Shown: positions 1 through 11,391, counted from the first letter of the stretch. The stretch is 64,000 nt of DNA from Virgibacillus salexigens (GCF_014905415.1 NZ_BNEO01000001.1:310001-374000); one strand, 5' to 3'. Notes: generated by a model from the letters alone, not told the origin. Numbers and translations are program-made.

Positions 1-139
1 AATCCTTCATAACCTTTCGAACCTTCTTCTTTGTATCTGGGCTAATTCTCGGGTTATCTGCAATGACTCTAGAAACAGTAGAAGGTGATACCCCCGTTGC
101 CTTTGCTACATCTTTTATTGTTACCACTGCGTTTTTCAC
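1..139 (-). CDS. LacI-family transcriptional regulator (N-terminal part, cut by window edge)
   Basis: Only the first 46 residues are inside the window. They read as a LacI-type helix-turn-helix: VTIKDVAKATGVSPSTVSRV followed by IADNPRISPDTKKKV. This domain binds palindromic operators as a dimer. I chose the GTG start at 139 because GGAG lies about 7 bases upstream and the DNA-binding helix begins at once. It sits 105 bases downstream of mdxG on the same strand, so it is probably the maltodextrin-responsive regulator (MdxR/MalR-like) of this locus. The palindromic sites between mdxE and the amylase gene are its natural candidate targets. The sugar-binding domain cannot be seen here. Confidence 0.85.
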   Translation of the reverse strand, partial: MKNAVVTIKDVAKATGVSPSTVSRVIADNPRISPDTKKKVRKVMKD

Positions 140-244
140 CCTCTGTCTCCGCTACGTTTTCCTAAGATAATGTTTTAATAAGATTCTAGCTTGTTTGTTC
201 ATTTATTATAACAAACTAAATACATATTGTGGATGAATTTTAAA

Positions 245-1093
245 CTATCCCTTGGTTGCCCCTGATGTAAGCCCAGAGATTAAATATCGCTGTAAAAGTA
301 AAAATACAAGCGCAATTGGTATAGCTATTAGTATTGACCCAGCAGCAAAGCGGGTAAAATTAGTGGAAAATTGATCATTAATAAAATTATATAAACCTAA
401 AGCCAATGTATATTTTTCTGGACTAGTTAACACGATACGTGGCAATAAAAAGTCCATAAAAGGTGCCATAAAATTAAACAAAGCCACTACTGCCAAAATA
501 GGCTTAGCAAGAGGTAACATAATCGTCCAAAATACCCTTAAATGCCCAGCTCCATCCATTTTTGCAGCTTCATCAAGTTCTTTAGGAATCGTATCGAAAT
601 ACCCTTTCACTAGCCACGCATTAAAAGGTATTTGCCCTCCTAGATAAATTAGCATAAGTCCATATAACGAATCCGTTAATCCAATCGTGTTCAACAAAAT
701 ATAAAGTGCTACCATTCCCATTAAAGCAGGGAACATCTGTAACAGTAAAAACATATATAAGCCATATTTTCTACCAATGAATTTATACCGAGAAAATGCA
801 TATGCAATTAACGAAGTAATGATAACTGATCCACCCGCATTAACTAATGCAACATATAGACTGTTTTGGTACCAAATAACATAATCACTGTTTGGATCCA
901 TAAATAACCATTTATAATGTTCTAGTGTTGGAGATTCAGGAAATAGATCGGTTACCAACATATTAGAGCCTGGATTCAGACTCATCATTAACGCCCAAAA
1001 TAAAGGATAACCAATAATTATGAACATAATAAGAAAAAACAAGTAAATGAACGTTACCTCAATTTTCGATTTTTTCTTTTGTGACATAGCCAT
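245..1093 (-). CDS. mdxG: Maltodextrin ABC transporter permease MdxG (MalG family)
   Basis: Inner-membrane permease of a sugar ABC importer, 282 residues, the usual MalG length. Six hydrophobic segments are visible. The cytoplasmic EAA loop that contacts the ATPase reads ELDEAAKMDGAGHLRVFWTI followed by a Leu-Pro pair, about residues 172-195. The start codon overlaps the mdxF stop by one base (TAATG), indicating translational coupling. No MsmX/MdxX-type ATPase is encoded nearby; in Bacillus such importers share one ATPase encoded elsewhere, so that is the expected arrangement. Maltodextrin specificity is inferred from the binding protein and the adjacent amylase. Confidence 0.9.
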   Translation of the reverse strand: MAMSQKKKSKIEVTFIYLFFLIMFIIIGYPLFWALMMSLNPGSNMLVTDLFPESPTLEHYKWLFMDPNSDYVIWYQNSLYVALVNAGGSVIITSLIAYAFSRYKFIGRKYGLYMFLLLQMFPALMGMVALYILLNTIGLTDSLYGLMLIYLGGQIPFNAWLVKGYFDTIPKELDEAAKMDGAGHLRVFWTIMLPLAKPILAVVALFNFMAPFMDFLLPRIVLTSPEKYTLALGLYNFINDQFSTNFTRFAAGSILIAIPIALVFLLLQRYLISGLTSGATKG

Positions 1094-2388
1094 TAGTAAC
1101 GTCCCTCCTCTTTAAAGGATGCTGTTTTTCTAAACTGGAAAAACGCAAATACAGAAATAATAATCCCCATAATGATTGTAATTGCAGCAGCCATATTGTA
1201 ATTATTTGTCTCAAATGTAAGTTTATAAACCCAAGAAATTAGAATATCTGTCCCACCTGCATTTTGCCCACGCACAGCGGGGTTCCCTTCATTAAATAAA
1301 TAAATGATGTTAAAGTTATTGAAGTTCCCTGCATATTGCATAATTAATAATGGTGCTGTTGCAAATAACACATGTGGTAATGTAATATGACGGAACTTCT
1401 GCAAACGGCTTCCCCCATCAACATCAGCTGCCTCATACATATCTTGTGGCACACTTTGGAGCACACCAGTAAATAAGGCAAATACAAATGGAAAGCCAAG
1501 CCAGGTTTGAATCATAATCAATGCTACCTTTGCCCAAAATGGATCGGAAAGCCAAGGAATCATGGTTTCAAATTGACTTAGTATATCTCGATTAATTGCA
1601 CCAAAAGTAGGATTAAATAAAGCAGAAAAGATTAAAATCGATACAAATGCTGGTACCGCCCATGGTAGAATTAAAATAGTCCGAATCGTTCGTTTAAATT
1701 TAATTCGTTTATCATTAACTAATAATGCTAGAAACAATCCTAAAATAATTTGAAAAGACGTTGCCACTACTGTCCAAACTACAGTCCAAGTAAATACGCT
1801 CAAAAATGTATCTTTCCAAATACCCACATTAGCTAAATCTACAAAGTTATTCAACCCAACCCAGCTCAATAAATGACGTGGTGGAGCATTGTATTGATTG
1901 TAATCAGTAAATGCCAAAGCTAGCATAAACATTAAAGGTACAACTACGATAAATAAAAGCATCAATAAACCAGGCAGAATCATAAAATATGGAAAACCAT
2001 TGTTATAAAAGGCAGCCATACCTTGAATTAAAGTTGGATTTGATCTATGATTCTCCCTAGCAATTGCATCTGATCTAGCATCTTTCAAATTATAAAGATA
2101 GATTGCAATACCAAACCCTAAAATGATGAGTGAAATTAAACCTTGTATAAGTAATTGAATCGAATGATGGTCACGCGGAATAGTTCCTAGTGTGAATAAT
2201 CCCCATATTCCAATATCAATATAGTTCCATGTTGTAATTAAGAATGAAACCGTCACAATCAATAAGCTAATACCTTTCAAAAAACGACGATTATAAAATT
2301 GTCCTAATCCTGGAATAATTGATAAAATCGTAGCAATATTACGAGGTTTTTTTATCCAGGCACTGCCACTATTATGATTTGTTGCCAT
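1093..2388 (-). CDS. mdxF: Maltodextrin ABC transporter permease MdxF (MalF family)
   Basis: Second permease of the maltodextrin importer, 431 residues. The N-terminal part has extra membrane segments (about residues 15-110), as in Gram-positive MalF proteins. The permease domain carries the EAA loop EAADVDGGSRLQKFRHITLP about two thirds along. It would form the membrane pore with MdxG. It lies between mdxE (about 90 bases upstream) and mdxG (one-base overlap), one transcription unit. Nothing in the sequence suggests damage. Confidence 0.9.
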   Translation of the reverse strand: MATNHNSGSAWIKKPRNIATILSIIPGLGQFYNRRFLKGISLLIVTVSFLITTWNYIDIGIWGLFTLGTIPRDHHSIQLLIQGLISLIILGFGIAIYLYNLKDARSDAIARENHRSNPTLIQGMAAFYNNGFPYFMILPGLLMLLFIVVVPLMFMLALAFTDYNQYNAPPRHLLSWVGLNNFVDLANVGIWKDTFLSVFTWTVVWTVVATSFQIILGLFLALLVNDKRIKFKRTIRTILILPWAVPAFVSILIFSALFNPTFGAINRDILSQFETMIPWLSDPFWAKVALIMIQTWLGFPFVFALFTGVLQSVPQDMYEAADVDGGSRLQKFRHITLPHVLFATAPLLIMQYAGNFNNFNIIYLFNEGNPAVRGQNAGGTDILISWVYKLTFETNNYNMAAAITIIMGIIISVFAFFQFRKTASFKEEGRY

Positions 2389-2480
2389 TCCAGTATCCTC
2401 CTATATTTCCCGAATCACTTGATCATTCTAAAATGATCAAGTGAAACATTTATGGTGAGTTATCTCCCCATAGATTGTTC

Positions 2481-3761
2481 CTAATTTGCTCCAGAAGCGT
2501 CTACTTGACCCTGAATGGTTTCAACAGCTTCATCAAGGACATCTTTCACTGGTTCTCCTTTAGAAATAAAATTTAATGCATCGTTGATCGGATCCCAAAC
2601 TTGCTGCATTGCAGGAACACTTGGCATTGGCTCTCCAAACTTTGTTTGTTCTGCAAATGCAGAAAAGATCGGATCCTCCGCAATAGCTGGATCCTCCATT
2701 GCATCATCACGGGCTGGAATTTCCCCAGCAATATCGTAATATGTCATAGAGTTTTCATAGTTTGTAATATATGCCATTAAATGCTCAGCCCACTCTTTGT
2801 TGTCTGAGTAATACGACAACATATATGATTTAACTCCTACAAATGATTTCGGGTTTTCTCCATTGTCCAAAATAGGTAATGGAACTGCACCGAGGTCGTT
2901 GCCTAGCGCCTCCGAGTATTCTCTTACCATCCAAGGCCCATTGATAACCGTTGACACTTTTCCTTCTTGAAATAATCCATTCATAATATCTGGAGTTAAA
3001 TCTTGAGGAATATAGTTGTTATCGAACCATTTCTGAACAAGTTGACCACCCTCTACAGAACCTTCATTAGCTAATCCAATATCTGAAATATCATAGTTTC
3101 CATCTTCATTTGCAAACACATATGCTCCATTCCCAGAAAAGAAAGGATAAACAAAATAAAAATTAGCTGCTTCCATTAAAAATCCAAATTGGTCTTTGCT
3201 TGTATCTGTATCTCTCTCTGCAATTGACATAACATCTTGTATCGTTTCCGGAGTTTTTTCTACTAACGATTTATTATAATACATCGCATACGTTTCAATG
3301 ACGGCAGGATATCCCCAATATTCATCTTCAAATTGAACTGCTTGCAGTGCGGTATCAGTGTAACCGCTTTCTTTATTTCCAAAGTTAACTGGATCTACTA
3401 ATCCTCTAAGTACTAGATCACCAATTCGATCATGTGGTTGAAAAATAATGTCTGGACCATTCCCTGCAGGTCCTTCCACATCAAGCTTTTCCACTTGTTC
3501 CAGCATATCCACAGGAACCATATCTACCTTAATCCCGGTTTCCTCTGTGTATTTATTTGTAATTTGTTGAACTGCTTCTTGCTGTTTTTCCTCGGCATTT
3601 ACCCAAAGTTTAAGAGAATCTGGCTTCTCCGGCATTTCATCCCCTGCTGATTTCCCTTCATTGGTAGAATTTTCTTTTGGTTCGGTATTATCTGGACCAC
3701 ATGCAATTAAAATCACAGCTACCAATACCATTGTTAATGAATAAATCAAGCTCTTTTTCAC
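2481..3761 (-). CDS. mdxE: Maltodextrin-binding lipoprotein MdxE
   Basis: Extracellular solute-binding protein of the maltodextrin importer (MalE family). Starting at GTG 3761 gives 426 residues; GGGAGGGG sits just upstream. A longer ATG start at 3776 would swallow this ribosome site, so I reject it. The N-terminus is a lipoprotein signal: Lys-Lys, a hydrophobic run, then lipobox LIAC with the lipidated Cys at residue 21, followed by an acidic, Ser/Asn-rich linker. The motif NGPDIIFQPHDRIGDLV is typical of MalE-like proteins. First gene of the mdxEFG operon, with its own promoter and operator upstream. Confidence 0.92.
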   Translation of the reverse strand: MKKSLIYSLTMVLVAVILIACGPDNTEPKENSTNEGKSAGDEMPEKPDSLKLWVNAEEKQQEAVQQITNKYTEETGIKVDMVPVDMLEQVEKLDVEGPAGNGPDIIFQPHDRIGDLVLRGLVDPVNFGNKESGYTDTALQAVQFEDEYWGYPAVIETYAMYYNKSLVEKTPETIQDVMSIAERDTDTSKDQFGFLMEAANFYFVYPFFSGNGAYVFANEDGNYDISDIGLANEGSVEGGQLVQKWFDNNYIPQDLTPDIMNGLFQEGKVSTVINGPWMVREYSEALGNDLGAVPLPILDNGENPKSFVGVKSYMLSYYSDNKEWAEHLMAYITNYENSMTYYDIAGEIPARDDAMEDPAIAEDPIFSAFAEQTKFGEPMPSVPAMQQVWDPINDALNFISKGEPVKDVLDEAVETIQGQVDASGAN

Positions 3762-3802
3762 TTGTACCCCTCCCATGATTTAATAGAGAACTGCATAAAT
3801 AA

Positions 3803-3816
3803 TGAAAACGTTTGCG
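3803..3816 (-). promoter_or_regulatory. cre/LacI-type operator downstream of the mdxE promoter
   Basis: TGAAAACGTTTGCG matches the CcpA cre consensus TGAAANCGNTTNCA at 13 of 14 positions. Its core, GCGCAAACG on the minus strand, recurs at 3982-3990 in front of the amylase gene, so it may instead be the LacI-type regulator's operator. It lies about 10 bases inside the predicted mdxE transcript, a good position for a roadblock. Confidence 0.6.
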
Positions 3817-3832
3817 CAATCATTATAACTTA

Positions 3833-3860
3833 ATTATACATATTCCCCTAAAAATTACAA
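3833..3860 (-). promoter_or_regulatory. Sigma-A promoter of mdxEFG
   Basis: On the minus strand, -35 TTGTAA (3860-3855), a 16-base spacer and -10 TATAAT (3838-3833). The start point would fall near 3826, about 65 bases upstream of the mdxE start. Confidence 0.6.
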
Positions 3861-3899
3861 CTCCATTTTAGAAACTTCTAATTATTTAATTAATAACTA

Positions 3900-3940
3900 A
3901 TAAAACGCTTACATTATCATAGCATTAATGCTATGATAAT
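3900..3940 (+). promoter_or_regulatory. Promoter of the amylase gene with cre-like site and perfect 28-bp palindrome
   Basis: -35 TTACAT (3909-3914), 17-base spacer, -10 TATGAT (3932-3937). A cre-like 14-mer (AAAACGCTTACA core, 3900-3913) overlaps the -35. Bases 3913-3940 form a perfect palindrome with no central gap (ATTATCATAGCATT and its exact complement), covering the spacer and the -10. No T-run follows, so an operator is more likely than a terminator. Confidence 0.6.
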
Positions 3941-3981
3941 TATAAACATTGGTAATGTATTTAAAAATTAATTAGTATTTA

Positions 3982-3996
3982 GCGCAAACGATTGTA
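3982..3996 (+). promoter_or_regulatory. Second GCGCAAACG operator-like site
   Basis: GCGCAAACGATTGTA repeats the GCGCAAACG core seen at 3803-3816 (opposite orientation). It sits in the predicted leader, just ahead of the ribosome site of the amylase gene. Likely bound by the same repressor, coordinating the two divergent units. Confidence 0.45.
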
Positions 3997-4009
3997 CAGA
4001 GGGAGGTAA

Positions 4010-5791
<1,782 letters not shown>

Positions 5792-5835
5792 ACTTAAATT
5801 AAAAAAATACTTTTTTGGGAATTTCGAAAATTATC

Positions 5836-5864
5836 TTGACAGCCACATTCGTTTCTAAGATAAT
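5836..5864 (+). promoter_or_regulatory. Sigma-A promoter of the methionine operon
   Basis: TTGACA (5836-5841), 17-base spacer, GATAAT (5859-5864). The start point near 5872 places the riboswitch at the very 5' end of the transcript. Confidence 0.75.
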
Positions 5865-5888
5865 GAGTACAATCAAAATTTCATATTA

Positions 5889-6026
5889 ACCTATCAAGAG
5901 TCAGGGGAGGAAACTGGTCCATTGATCCTGCGGCAACCATACTCTATTTGTTATTCCGAGTAAAGGTGCTAAATCCAGCAAACGAAACTTGTTTGAAAGA
6001 TGGGAATTGTTTAGTAAACAATAATC
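5889..6026 (+). ncRNA. SAM-I (S-box) riboswitch aptamer
   Basis: The stretch from CTATCAAGAG through GGGGAGGAAACTGG, GATCCTGCGGCAACC and AGGTGCTAAATCC has the conserved blocks of the S-box in order. A small hairpin (ATTGTTTA G TAAACAAT) follows before the terminator. When SAM is bound the terminator at 6027 forms. It controls yezD and, by read-through, yitJ and metE, all methionine or sulfur genes, as expected for this class. Confidence 0.92.
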
Positions 6027-6056
6027 AAACCTCTTTCAATCGAAAGAGGTTTTTAC
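6027..6056 (+). terminator. SAM riboswitch terminator
   Basis: 11-bp stem AAACCTCTTTC / GAAAGAGGTTT with an AATC loop and a following T-rich run. It directly follows the S-box aptamer. Confidence 0.9.
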
Positions 6057-6101
6057 TTTTTTACTTGATAGGTAATGTTAACAAATTAAAGGAGGAATGG
6101 G

Positions 6102-6272
6102 ATGGCTCGAATCGACGACAAGAAAATCAATGACATTACTGAAGCTCTAGAGAAGATTGAATTCGGATCATTAGCAATTACGATACATGAAGGAGAAATT
6201 ACGCAGATTGACACAACGGAAAAGAAACGGTACCCGTTACAATCAAAACGAAAAAAACATGTAAACGGGTAA
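6102..6272 (+). CDS. yezD: YezD-family small protein (DUF2292)
   Basis: A 56-residue protein, MARIDDKKINDITEALEKIE at the N-terminus, then a FGSLAITIHEGEITQID core and a Lys/Arg-rich tail. This matches the YezD family as I remember it: small proteins repeatedly found behind S-boxes and beside sulfur assimilation genes; their biochemical role is not established. GGAGG lies 6-7 bases before the ATG; an ATG five bases earlier is out of frame. First gene of the riboswitch-controlled operon. The lysine-rich C-terminus (KKRYPLQSKRKKHVNG) might bind nucleic acid, but that is a guess. Confidence 0.85.
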   Translation: MARIDDKKINDITEALEKIEFGSLAITIHEGEITQIDTTEKKRYPLQSKRKKHVNG

Positions 6273-6360
6273 CGACGTGCTTATTGGAACACCAAAAGCA
6301 CAGTTAAAGATTATTTACAAGGGAAACCGAATAAACGATTAACATGCTAATTAGACGACT

Positions 6361-6421
6361 AAAGGCATCCATTGAAATTAAGGTATTTGTATTTCCTTTA
6401 TTAATTTGGATGCCTTTTTTT
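6361..6421 (+). terminator. Intrinsic terminator between yezD and yitJ
   Basis: Stem AAAGGCATCCA (6361-6371) with TGGATGCCTTT (6407-6417), extended inside by AAATTAAGG/CC..TTAATTT pairing, followed by seven T. It would reduce or end transcription 28 bases before yitJ. Confidence 0.75.
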
Positions 6422-6448
6422 AACTTTCATATGGAAAGGAGACGTAAC

Positions 6449-8293
6449 ATGGACTTGTTAGCCGAATTAGATAAACGAATCTTAATCGGCGATGGTGCAA
6501 TGGGAACTTTACTTTATTCCTATGGGGTCGATCATTGTTTTGAAGCATTAAATCTTTCTCATCAAGAACAAATTGCACATATTCATGAATCTTACATTCA
6601 TGCAGGTGCTGATCTTATTCAAACTAATACATATGGGGCAAACTATATGAAGCTCGCAAGATATGGTCTTGAAGATCAAGTAAAAAAGATAAATACCGAA
6701 GCCATAAAAATTGCGAAACAAGCTGCAAATGAAGAAACTTTTGTTCTTGGCACTATCGGTGGTATTCACGGCACACAAACGCTGCAAGCCACAACAGATG
6801 AAATCAAAAGAAGTTTTCGAGAACAGTTGTACTGCCAATTATTAGAAGGTGTAGATGGACTTATCTTAGAGACCTATTATGATCTTGAAGAATTAATTAC
6901 TGTTTTAGAGATTGCAAGAGACGAAACAAATCTTCCAATTATTGCAAATGTATCAATGCACGAACCTGGTATCTTACAAAATGGGATACTTCTACCCGAT
7001 GCACTAAAGCGATTAGAGAATACTGGCGCGGATATCGTGGGGATTAACTGTCGACTTGGCCCATTTCATATGCTTGAATCACTGAAAGATGTCCCATTAC
7101 TAGATAAAGCATTTTTAGCAGCTTATCCAAACGCTAGTTTACCAGCTTATCGTGACGGCAAATTAATCTACGAAGATGAACCGAACTATTTCAAAAACTG
7201 TGCGACCGATTTTCGCAACGAAGGCATTCGCTTACTAGGTGGGTGTTGTGGAACTACCCCAGCCCATATAAAAGCAGCAGCTGATGCCATCAAACATACA
7301 AAGCCAATTAAGGAAAAGATTGTACCAGTTAAGCCACGCCCCATTAAGGTCAGCGAACAGAAAGAACAATCAGAGTCAGGTCTAATTGATATTGTTCAAC
7401 AACGACATGCTGTAATTGTTGAATTCGATGCACCAAAACATTTAGATACATCCGAGTACTTAAATGGGATTAACGCCTTGAACGATGTAGGGGTAGATGC
7501 GATCACATTAGCGGATAATTCGCTAGCTACACCACGAATTAGTAATATTGCTGTAGCAGCAAAAATCCAACAAGAAATTGGGGTAAGGCCGCTAGTGCAC
7601 TTAACCTGCCGAGATCGCAATCTCATTGGACTGCAATCGCATCTTATGGGATTACATACCTTAGGAATCCATGAAATACTTGCTATTACTGGGGACCCTA
7701 CTAAAATCGGGGATTTTCCTGGAGCAACTTCCGTTTTTGATGTTACGTCATTCGATTTAATAAAATTAATCAAACAATTTAACCAAGGGATATCGTTGTC
7801 TGGAAAATCCCTAAAGAAACCAACAAACTTTCAAGTTGGTGCTGCATTTAATCCGAATGTAGCCCACATAGATAAAGCGGTAAAACGAATGGAACGAAAA
7901 ATGGAACGTGGAGCGGATTATTTTTTAACACAACCTGTTTATAGCAAAGAGACGATTGTTGCGTTGGCTAACAAAACCAAACATATTGATAAACCGATAT
8001 TCATTGGGATTATGCCGCTTACATCTTCGAGAAATGCTGAGTTCCTGCATAATGAAGTGCCGGGAATTAAAATGCCAGATGTGATTAGAGAAAGGATGAA
8101 AGCAGTAGCTGATGATAAACAACGTTCTATTGATCAAGGAATTCAAATTGCAAAAGAACTGCTTGATACGGCATTGGAACACTTTCAAGGAATTTACATT
8201 GTAACGCCATTTATGCGTTATGACATAAGTATTGAATTGGTTACGTATATGCAAGCGCGTGTACAACTTCTTTCCACATCGAAAATGACATAA
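6449..8293 (+). CDS. yitJ: Bifunctional homocysteine S-methyltransferase / methylenetetrahydrofolate reductase (YitJ)
   Basis: 614 residues from the ATG at 6449, which has AAAGGAG at a good distance; an upstream in-frame ATG at 6344 would run through the terminator and is rejected. The N-terminal half (about 1-290) is a homocysteine methyltransferase barrel with zinc-ligand cysteines in VGINCR and GGCCGTT. The C-terminal half (about 330-612) is a MetF-type reductase ([30 protein letters not shown]-like, [11 protein letters not shown]). Length and order match Bacillus YitJ. It supplies methyl-folate and methylates homocysteine. Downstream of an S-box and 29 bases before metE, so it is co-regulated by SAM. 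Confidence 0.93.
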   Translation: MDLLAELDKRILIGDGAMGTLLYSYGVDHCFEALNLSHQEQIAHIHESYIHAGADLIQTNTYGANYMKLARYGLEDQVKKINTEAIKIAKQAANEETFVLGTIGGIHGTQTLQATTDEIKRSFREQLYCQLLEGVDGLILETYYDLEELITVLEIARDETNLPIIANVSMHEPGILQNGILLPDALKRLENTGADIVGINCRLGPFHMLESLKDVPLLDKAFLAAYPNASLPAYRDGKLIYEDEPNYFKNCATDFRNEGIRLLGGCCGTTPAHIKAAADAIKHTKPIKEKIVPVKPRPIKVSEQKEQSESGLIDIVQQRHAVIVEFDAPKHLDTSEYLNGINALNDVGVDAITLADNSLATPRISNIAVAAKIQQEIGVRPLVHLTCRDRNLIGLQSHLMGLHTLGIHEILAITGDPTKIGDFPGATSVFDVTSFDLIKLIKQFNQGISLSGKSLKKPTNFQVGAAFNPNVAHIDKAVKRMERKMERGADYFLTQPVYSKETIVALANKTKHIDKPIFIGIMPLTSSRNAEFLHNEVPGIKMPDVIRERMKAVADDKQRSIDQGIQIAKELLDTALEHFQGIYIVTPFMRYDISIELVTYMQARVQLLSTSKMT

Positions 8294-8322
8294 TTAAAAA
8301 AATAGTATTGGAGGAATTGATA

Positions 8323-10614
8323 ATGACTGCTATTAGTTCAAATCTTGGTTATCCGAGAATCGGGGAAAAGAGAGAATGGAAACGAGCGTTAGAGAAGTTT
8401 TGGAAAGGTGAAATTACTGAAGCACAATTAATCTCAGAAACAGATCAAATTAGACTTCAGAGCTTAAAAAAGCAACAGGACATTGGTGTAGATCTTATTC
8501 CTGTAGGGGATTTTTCTTTCTATGATCATGTTCTTGACACATCGGTAATGTTTGGTATTGTCCCAGATCGCTTTAATTACCAAGGAGGAAAGGTTGACCT
8601 AGAAACGTATTTTGCAATTGCTCGAGGCACAAAAGATGCCGTTGCATCTGAAATCACTAAATGGTTTAATACCAATTACCATTATATTGTTCCTGAATTA
8701 GATAACTCGAAGCCTACGTTAACGGAGAACCGCCCCCTTACTTTTTATCAGGAAGCAAAAGAAAAATTAGGTATCGATGGGAAACCTGTCCTTTTGGGAC
8801 CAATTACGTACTTACATCTTGCAAAAGGCTATCGAAAGGAAAACCTTTTGGAATTAATCGATACATTCGTTCCATTATACGTACAAATCTTAGAGGAACT
8901 TCAGGCAGCGGGAGCTTCTTGGATACAAATTGACGAGCCTATCTTCGGTACCCAGCTAGACCAATCCATTCTTTTAAAGGCTGAACAAGTCTATCAGCAA
9001 TTTGCCGAAGCCGCTCCAAATTTAAAGATCATTTTACAAACCTATTTTGAACAAGTAATTCATTATCAAGCAATTAGTAACTTCCCTGTTCATGCTATTG
9101 GACTTGATTTTGTTCATGGTAATACATTGGAGCTAATTGAGCAATATGGATTTCCAAGTAATAAAGTGCTTGCTGCTGGAATTATTAATGGACGAAATGT
9201 ATGGAAAGCTGATCTTGAGGAGAGACTTTCATTCCTTGAGTCTATTCGACCTTATGTGAGTACAGACCAAATTATATTACAGCCATCCTCCTCCCTCTTG
9301 CACGTACCAGTAACGAAGAAGTTAGAGGAGAAACTAAATAACGATATTAAAGCCGGATTATCATTTGCTGATGAGAAATTAACCGAAATTGTTACGTTAA
9401 TAAATGGCTGGAACAATGGAAAAATAAAAATCACCAATGCCATTAAAGAAAATCGTGTAGAGCGGCAACAATTCATTCGTGCATCTTCACGTTCAAATGA
9501 GCAAGTGAAACAAGCATTAGCTACCTTGACTGCTTCTGATGCAGTACGCGATTCCTCCTTTGCTGAGCGAATAAAACAACAACAAACGAAGCTAAATCTA
9601 CCATTACTTCCAACAACGACAATTGGCAGTTTGCCACAAACTGCAGTTGTTCGACAAACGAGGACGAAATGGCGTAAAGGAGATATTACCAATCAGGAAT
9701 ATGATCAATTTATTAAAGAGAATATAAGGAAATGGATTGCAATTCAAGAAGAATTGGGTCTGGATGTTCTTGTTCATGGAGAATTCGAACGGACCGATAT
9801 GGTAGAATATTTTGGAGAAAAACTAAATGGATTTGATGTTACTGAGTTTGGCTGGGTTCAATCTTACGGTTCGCGTTGCGTTAAGCCTCCCCTTATTTAC
9901 GGGGACGTATCTTTCAATAAACCAATGACAGTAAAAGAGAGTGTCTATGCCCAATCATTAACTAAAAAACCAGTTAAGGGAATGTTAACTGGCCCTGTTA
10001 CAATACTAAATTGGTCATTTGTCCATGAAGATGTGGCCCGGTTTACCGTACAAAATCAAATTGCATTCGCTTTACGTAAAGAAGTGCAAGTGCTAGAAGA
10101 AAACGGTATTCAAATTATTCAAGTAGATGAGCCCGCATTACGTGAAGGTTTACCTTTGGATGAGCGAAAGTGGAAGGGGTATTTAGAAGCTGCTGTTTAT
10201 GCCTTCGGCTTAGCTACTTCTGGTGTAAGTAACAGCACCCAAATTCATACACATATGTGTTATTCTGAATTCCAGGATATCTATGATACGATCGATGCCT
10301 TGGATGCTGACGTAATCTCGATTGAAACATCTCGTAGTCATGGTGAAATGGTTGGTTCGTTTGAAGATCACACATATGATAAAGAGATTGGACTAGGCGT
10401 TTATGATATTCATAGTCCACGAATACCTGCCAAAGAAGAAATTCTAGAAAATATTAACCGAGCTTTACAGATCATTTCTCCGAAGCAGTTTTGGATCAAT
10501 CCAGATTGTGGATTAAAAACACGAAGCGAAGAGGAGACCATTCAAGCTCTAAAAGTCATGGTCGATGCAGCAGCAGAAGTTAGAAATGAAAAATTGACAT
10601 ATCAAAATAACTAA
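8323..10614 (+). CDS. metE: Cobalamin-independent methionine synthase MetE
   Basis: Transfers a methyl group from methyl-tetrahydrofolate polyglutamate to homocysteine without B12. 763 residues, the family length. Start at ATG 8323 ([20 protein letters not shown]) with GGAGG upstream; the in-frame ATG at 8308 has no ribosome site. The N-terminal substrate strand YPRIG is intact. The C-terminal barrel holds the zinc ligands in [10 protein letters not shown] and NPDCGLKTR. Last gene of the S-box operon, ending in a strong hairpin. With yitJ just upstream, the operon makes both the methyl donor and methionine. Confidence 0.95.
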   Translation: MTAISSNLGYPRIGEKREWKRALEKFWKGEITEAQLISETDQIRLQSLKKQQDIGVDLIPVGDFSFYDHVLDTSVMFGIVPDRFNYQGGKVDLETYFAIARGTKDAVASEITKWFNTNYHYIVPELDNSKPTLTENRPLTFYQEAKEKLGIDGKPVLLGPITYLHLAKGYRKENLLELIDTFVPLYVQILEELQAAGASWIQIDEPIFGTQLDQSILLKAEQVYQQFAEAAPNLKIILQTYFEQVIHYQAISNFPVHAIGLDFVHGNTLELIEQYGFPSNKVLAAGIINGRNVWKADLEERLSFLESIRPYVSTDQIILQPSSSLLHVPVTKKLEEKLNNDIKAGLSFADEKLTEIVTLINGWNNGKIKITNAIKENRVERQQFIRASSRSNEQVKQALATLTASDAVRDSSFAERIKQQQTKLNLPLLPTTTIGSLPQTAVVRQTRTKWRKGDITNQEYDQFIKENIRKWIAIQEELGLDVLVHGEFERTDMVEYFGEKLNGFDVTEFGWVQSYGSRCVKPPLIYGDVSFNKPMTVKESVYAQSLTKKPVKGMLTGPVTILNWSFVHEDVARFTVQNQIAFALRKEVQVLEENGIQIIQVDEPALREGLPLDERKWKGYLEAAVYAFGLATSGVSNSTQIHTHMCYSEFQDIYDTIDALDADVISIETSRSHGEMVGSFEDHTYDKEIGLGVYDIHSPRIPAKEEILENINRALQIISPKQFWINPDCGLKTRSEEETIQALKVMVDAAAEVRNEKLTYQNN

Positions 10615-10620
10615 ATTTAC

Positions 10621-10652
10621 AGCGCCAACACAAATGTGTTGGCGCTACTTTT
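10621..10652 (+). terminator. Terminator after metE
   Basis: 12-bp perfect stem AGCGCCAACACA / TGTGTTGGCGCT followed by ACTTTTA. The T-run is short but the stem is very stable and lies 6 bases past the metE stop. Confidence 0.75.
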
Positions 10653-10823
10653 ACGGAAATTACTTGTTGTGTTGCAGATACACGAATTCCCTTAGAGCAA
10701 AGTCCGAGATTATTCCGTAAACAACCAACACTGCAGACGTAAATAGCTTGATTATACTGGGAAGATTCCTCACTTTATAAAGCGAATTCTTTCAAACACT
10801 TCATGAATAATTATTATCGGTAC

Positions 10824-11318
10824 CTACAACGTTCTATTTGCAAGAAAGGCATCCACTTGCTGTTGATGATGCTGATCATGCTAGATAAATCCTGCAATAT
10901 AATTAAACATTGTATGTGAGTAGCCAGAGTAAGGGTCTATAGTTTCCCCAATAAATGCAAAAGGCGTAAAGAAATCATCTTCCGTCTTATTACGTAAATC
11001 CTTTATTAGTTTTTCCCGCATTATTTTTTGTTGACTAATTAAATTATGACCAGAAACGCCAGATAAAGCATATTCAGATGCTTAATTATTCCATGCGTCA
11101 AATCCAACACTACTAATTTCTGCATCTTGTTTCATTTGAGGTAGCGTTTCTTCTATTATGTAATTATCCCAAAAGGTCAGATGACAAATTATTTCAGCTG
11201 AGGTCTACTCTCCTTCTCCAATGGGCTCAAACAAAAGTCCTTCATTTATGCCTTTCAAGTCTTGTACCCAGCAACTACTTTCACTAAAATCATGAATTAA
11301 ATTCGCTATCGAATACAT
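10824..11318 (-). pseudogene. DinB-like family protein, inactivated by three in-frame stops
   Basis: Reading the minus strand from ATG 11318 (strong GGGGGGAG ribosome site) gives one continuous 165-codon frame with three internal stops: TAG after GLLFEPIGEGE, TAA after VGFDAWNN and TAG after HTMFNYIAGFI. The product, MYSIANLIHDFSESSCWVQD onward, with FWDNYI in the middle and HDQHHQQQVDAFL near the end, resembles the DinB/DUF664-like four-helix metal-binding fold, whose last helix carries histidines. No frameshift is present. Each stop is explained by one transition from Trp or Gln codons. It is recently decayed; function was probably already unclear. Confidence 0.75.
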
Positions 11319-11391
11319 TTGCTCCCCCCTATTTTACTTTTCTATTCTTTCGCTATGTTGTTTATGAATTCCTGATTTTTAACCGAAGTAC

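Noticed and set aside
3913-3940. Bidirectional terminator between mdxE and the amylase
   Set aside because: The two genes are divergent, the palindrome has no loop or T-run and sits on a promoter.
6344-6448. Extended N-terminus for YitJ
   Set aside because: It would translate through an intrinsic terminator; the ATG at 6449 has a good ribosome site and matches family length.
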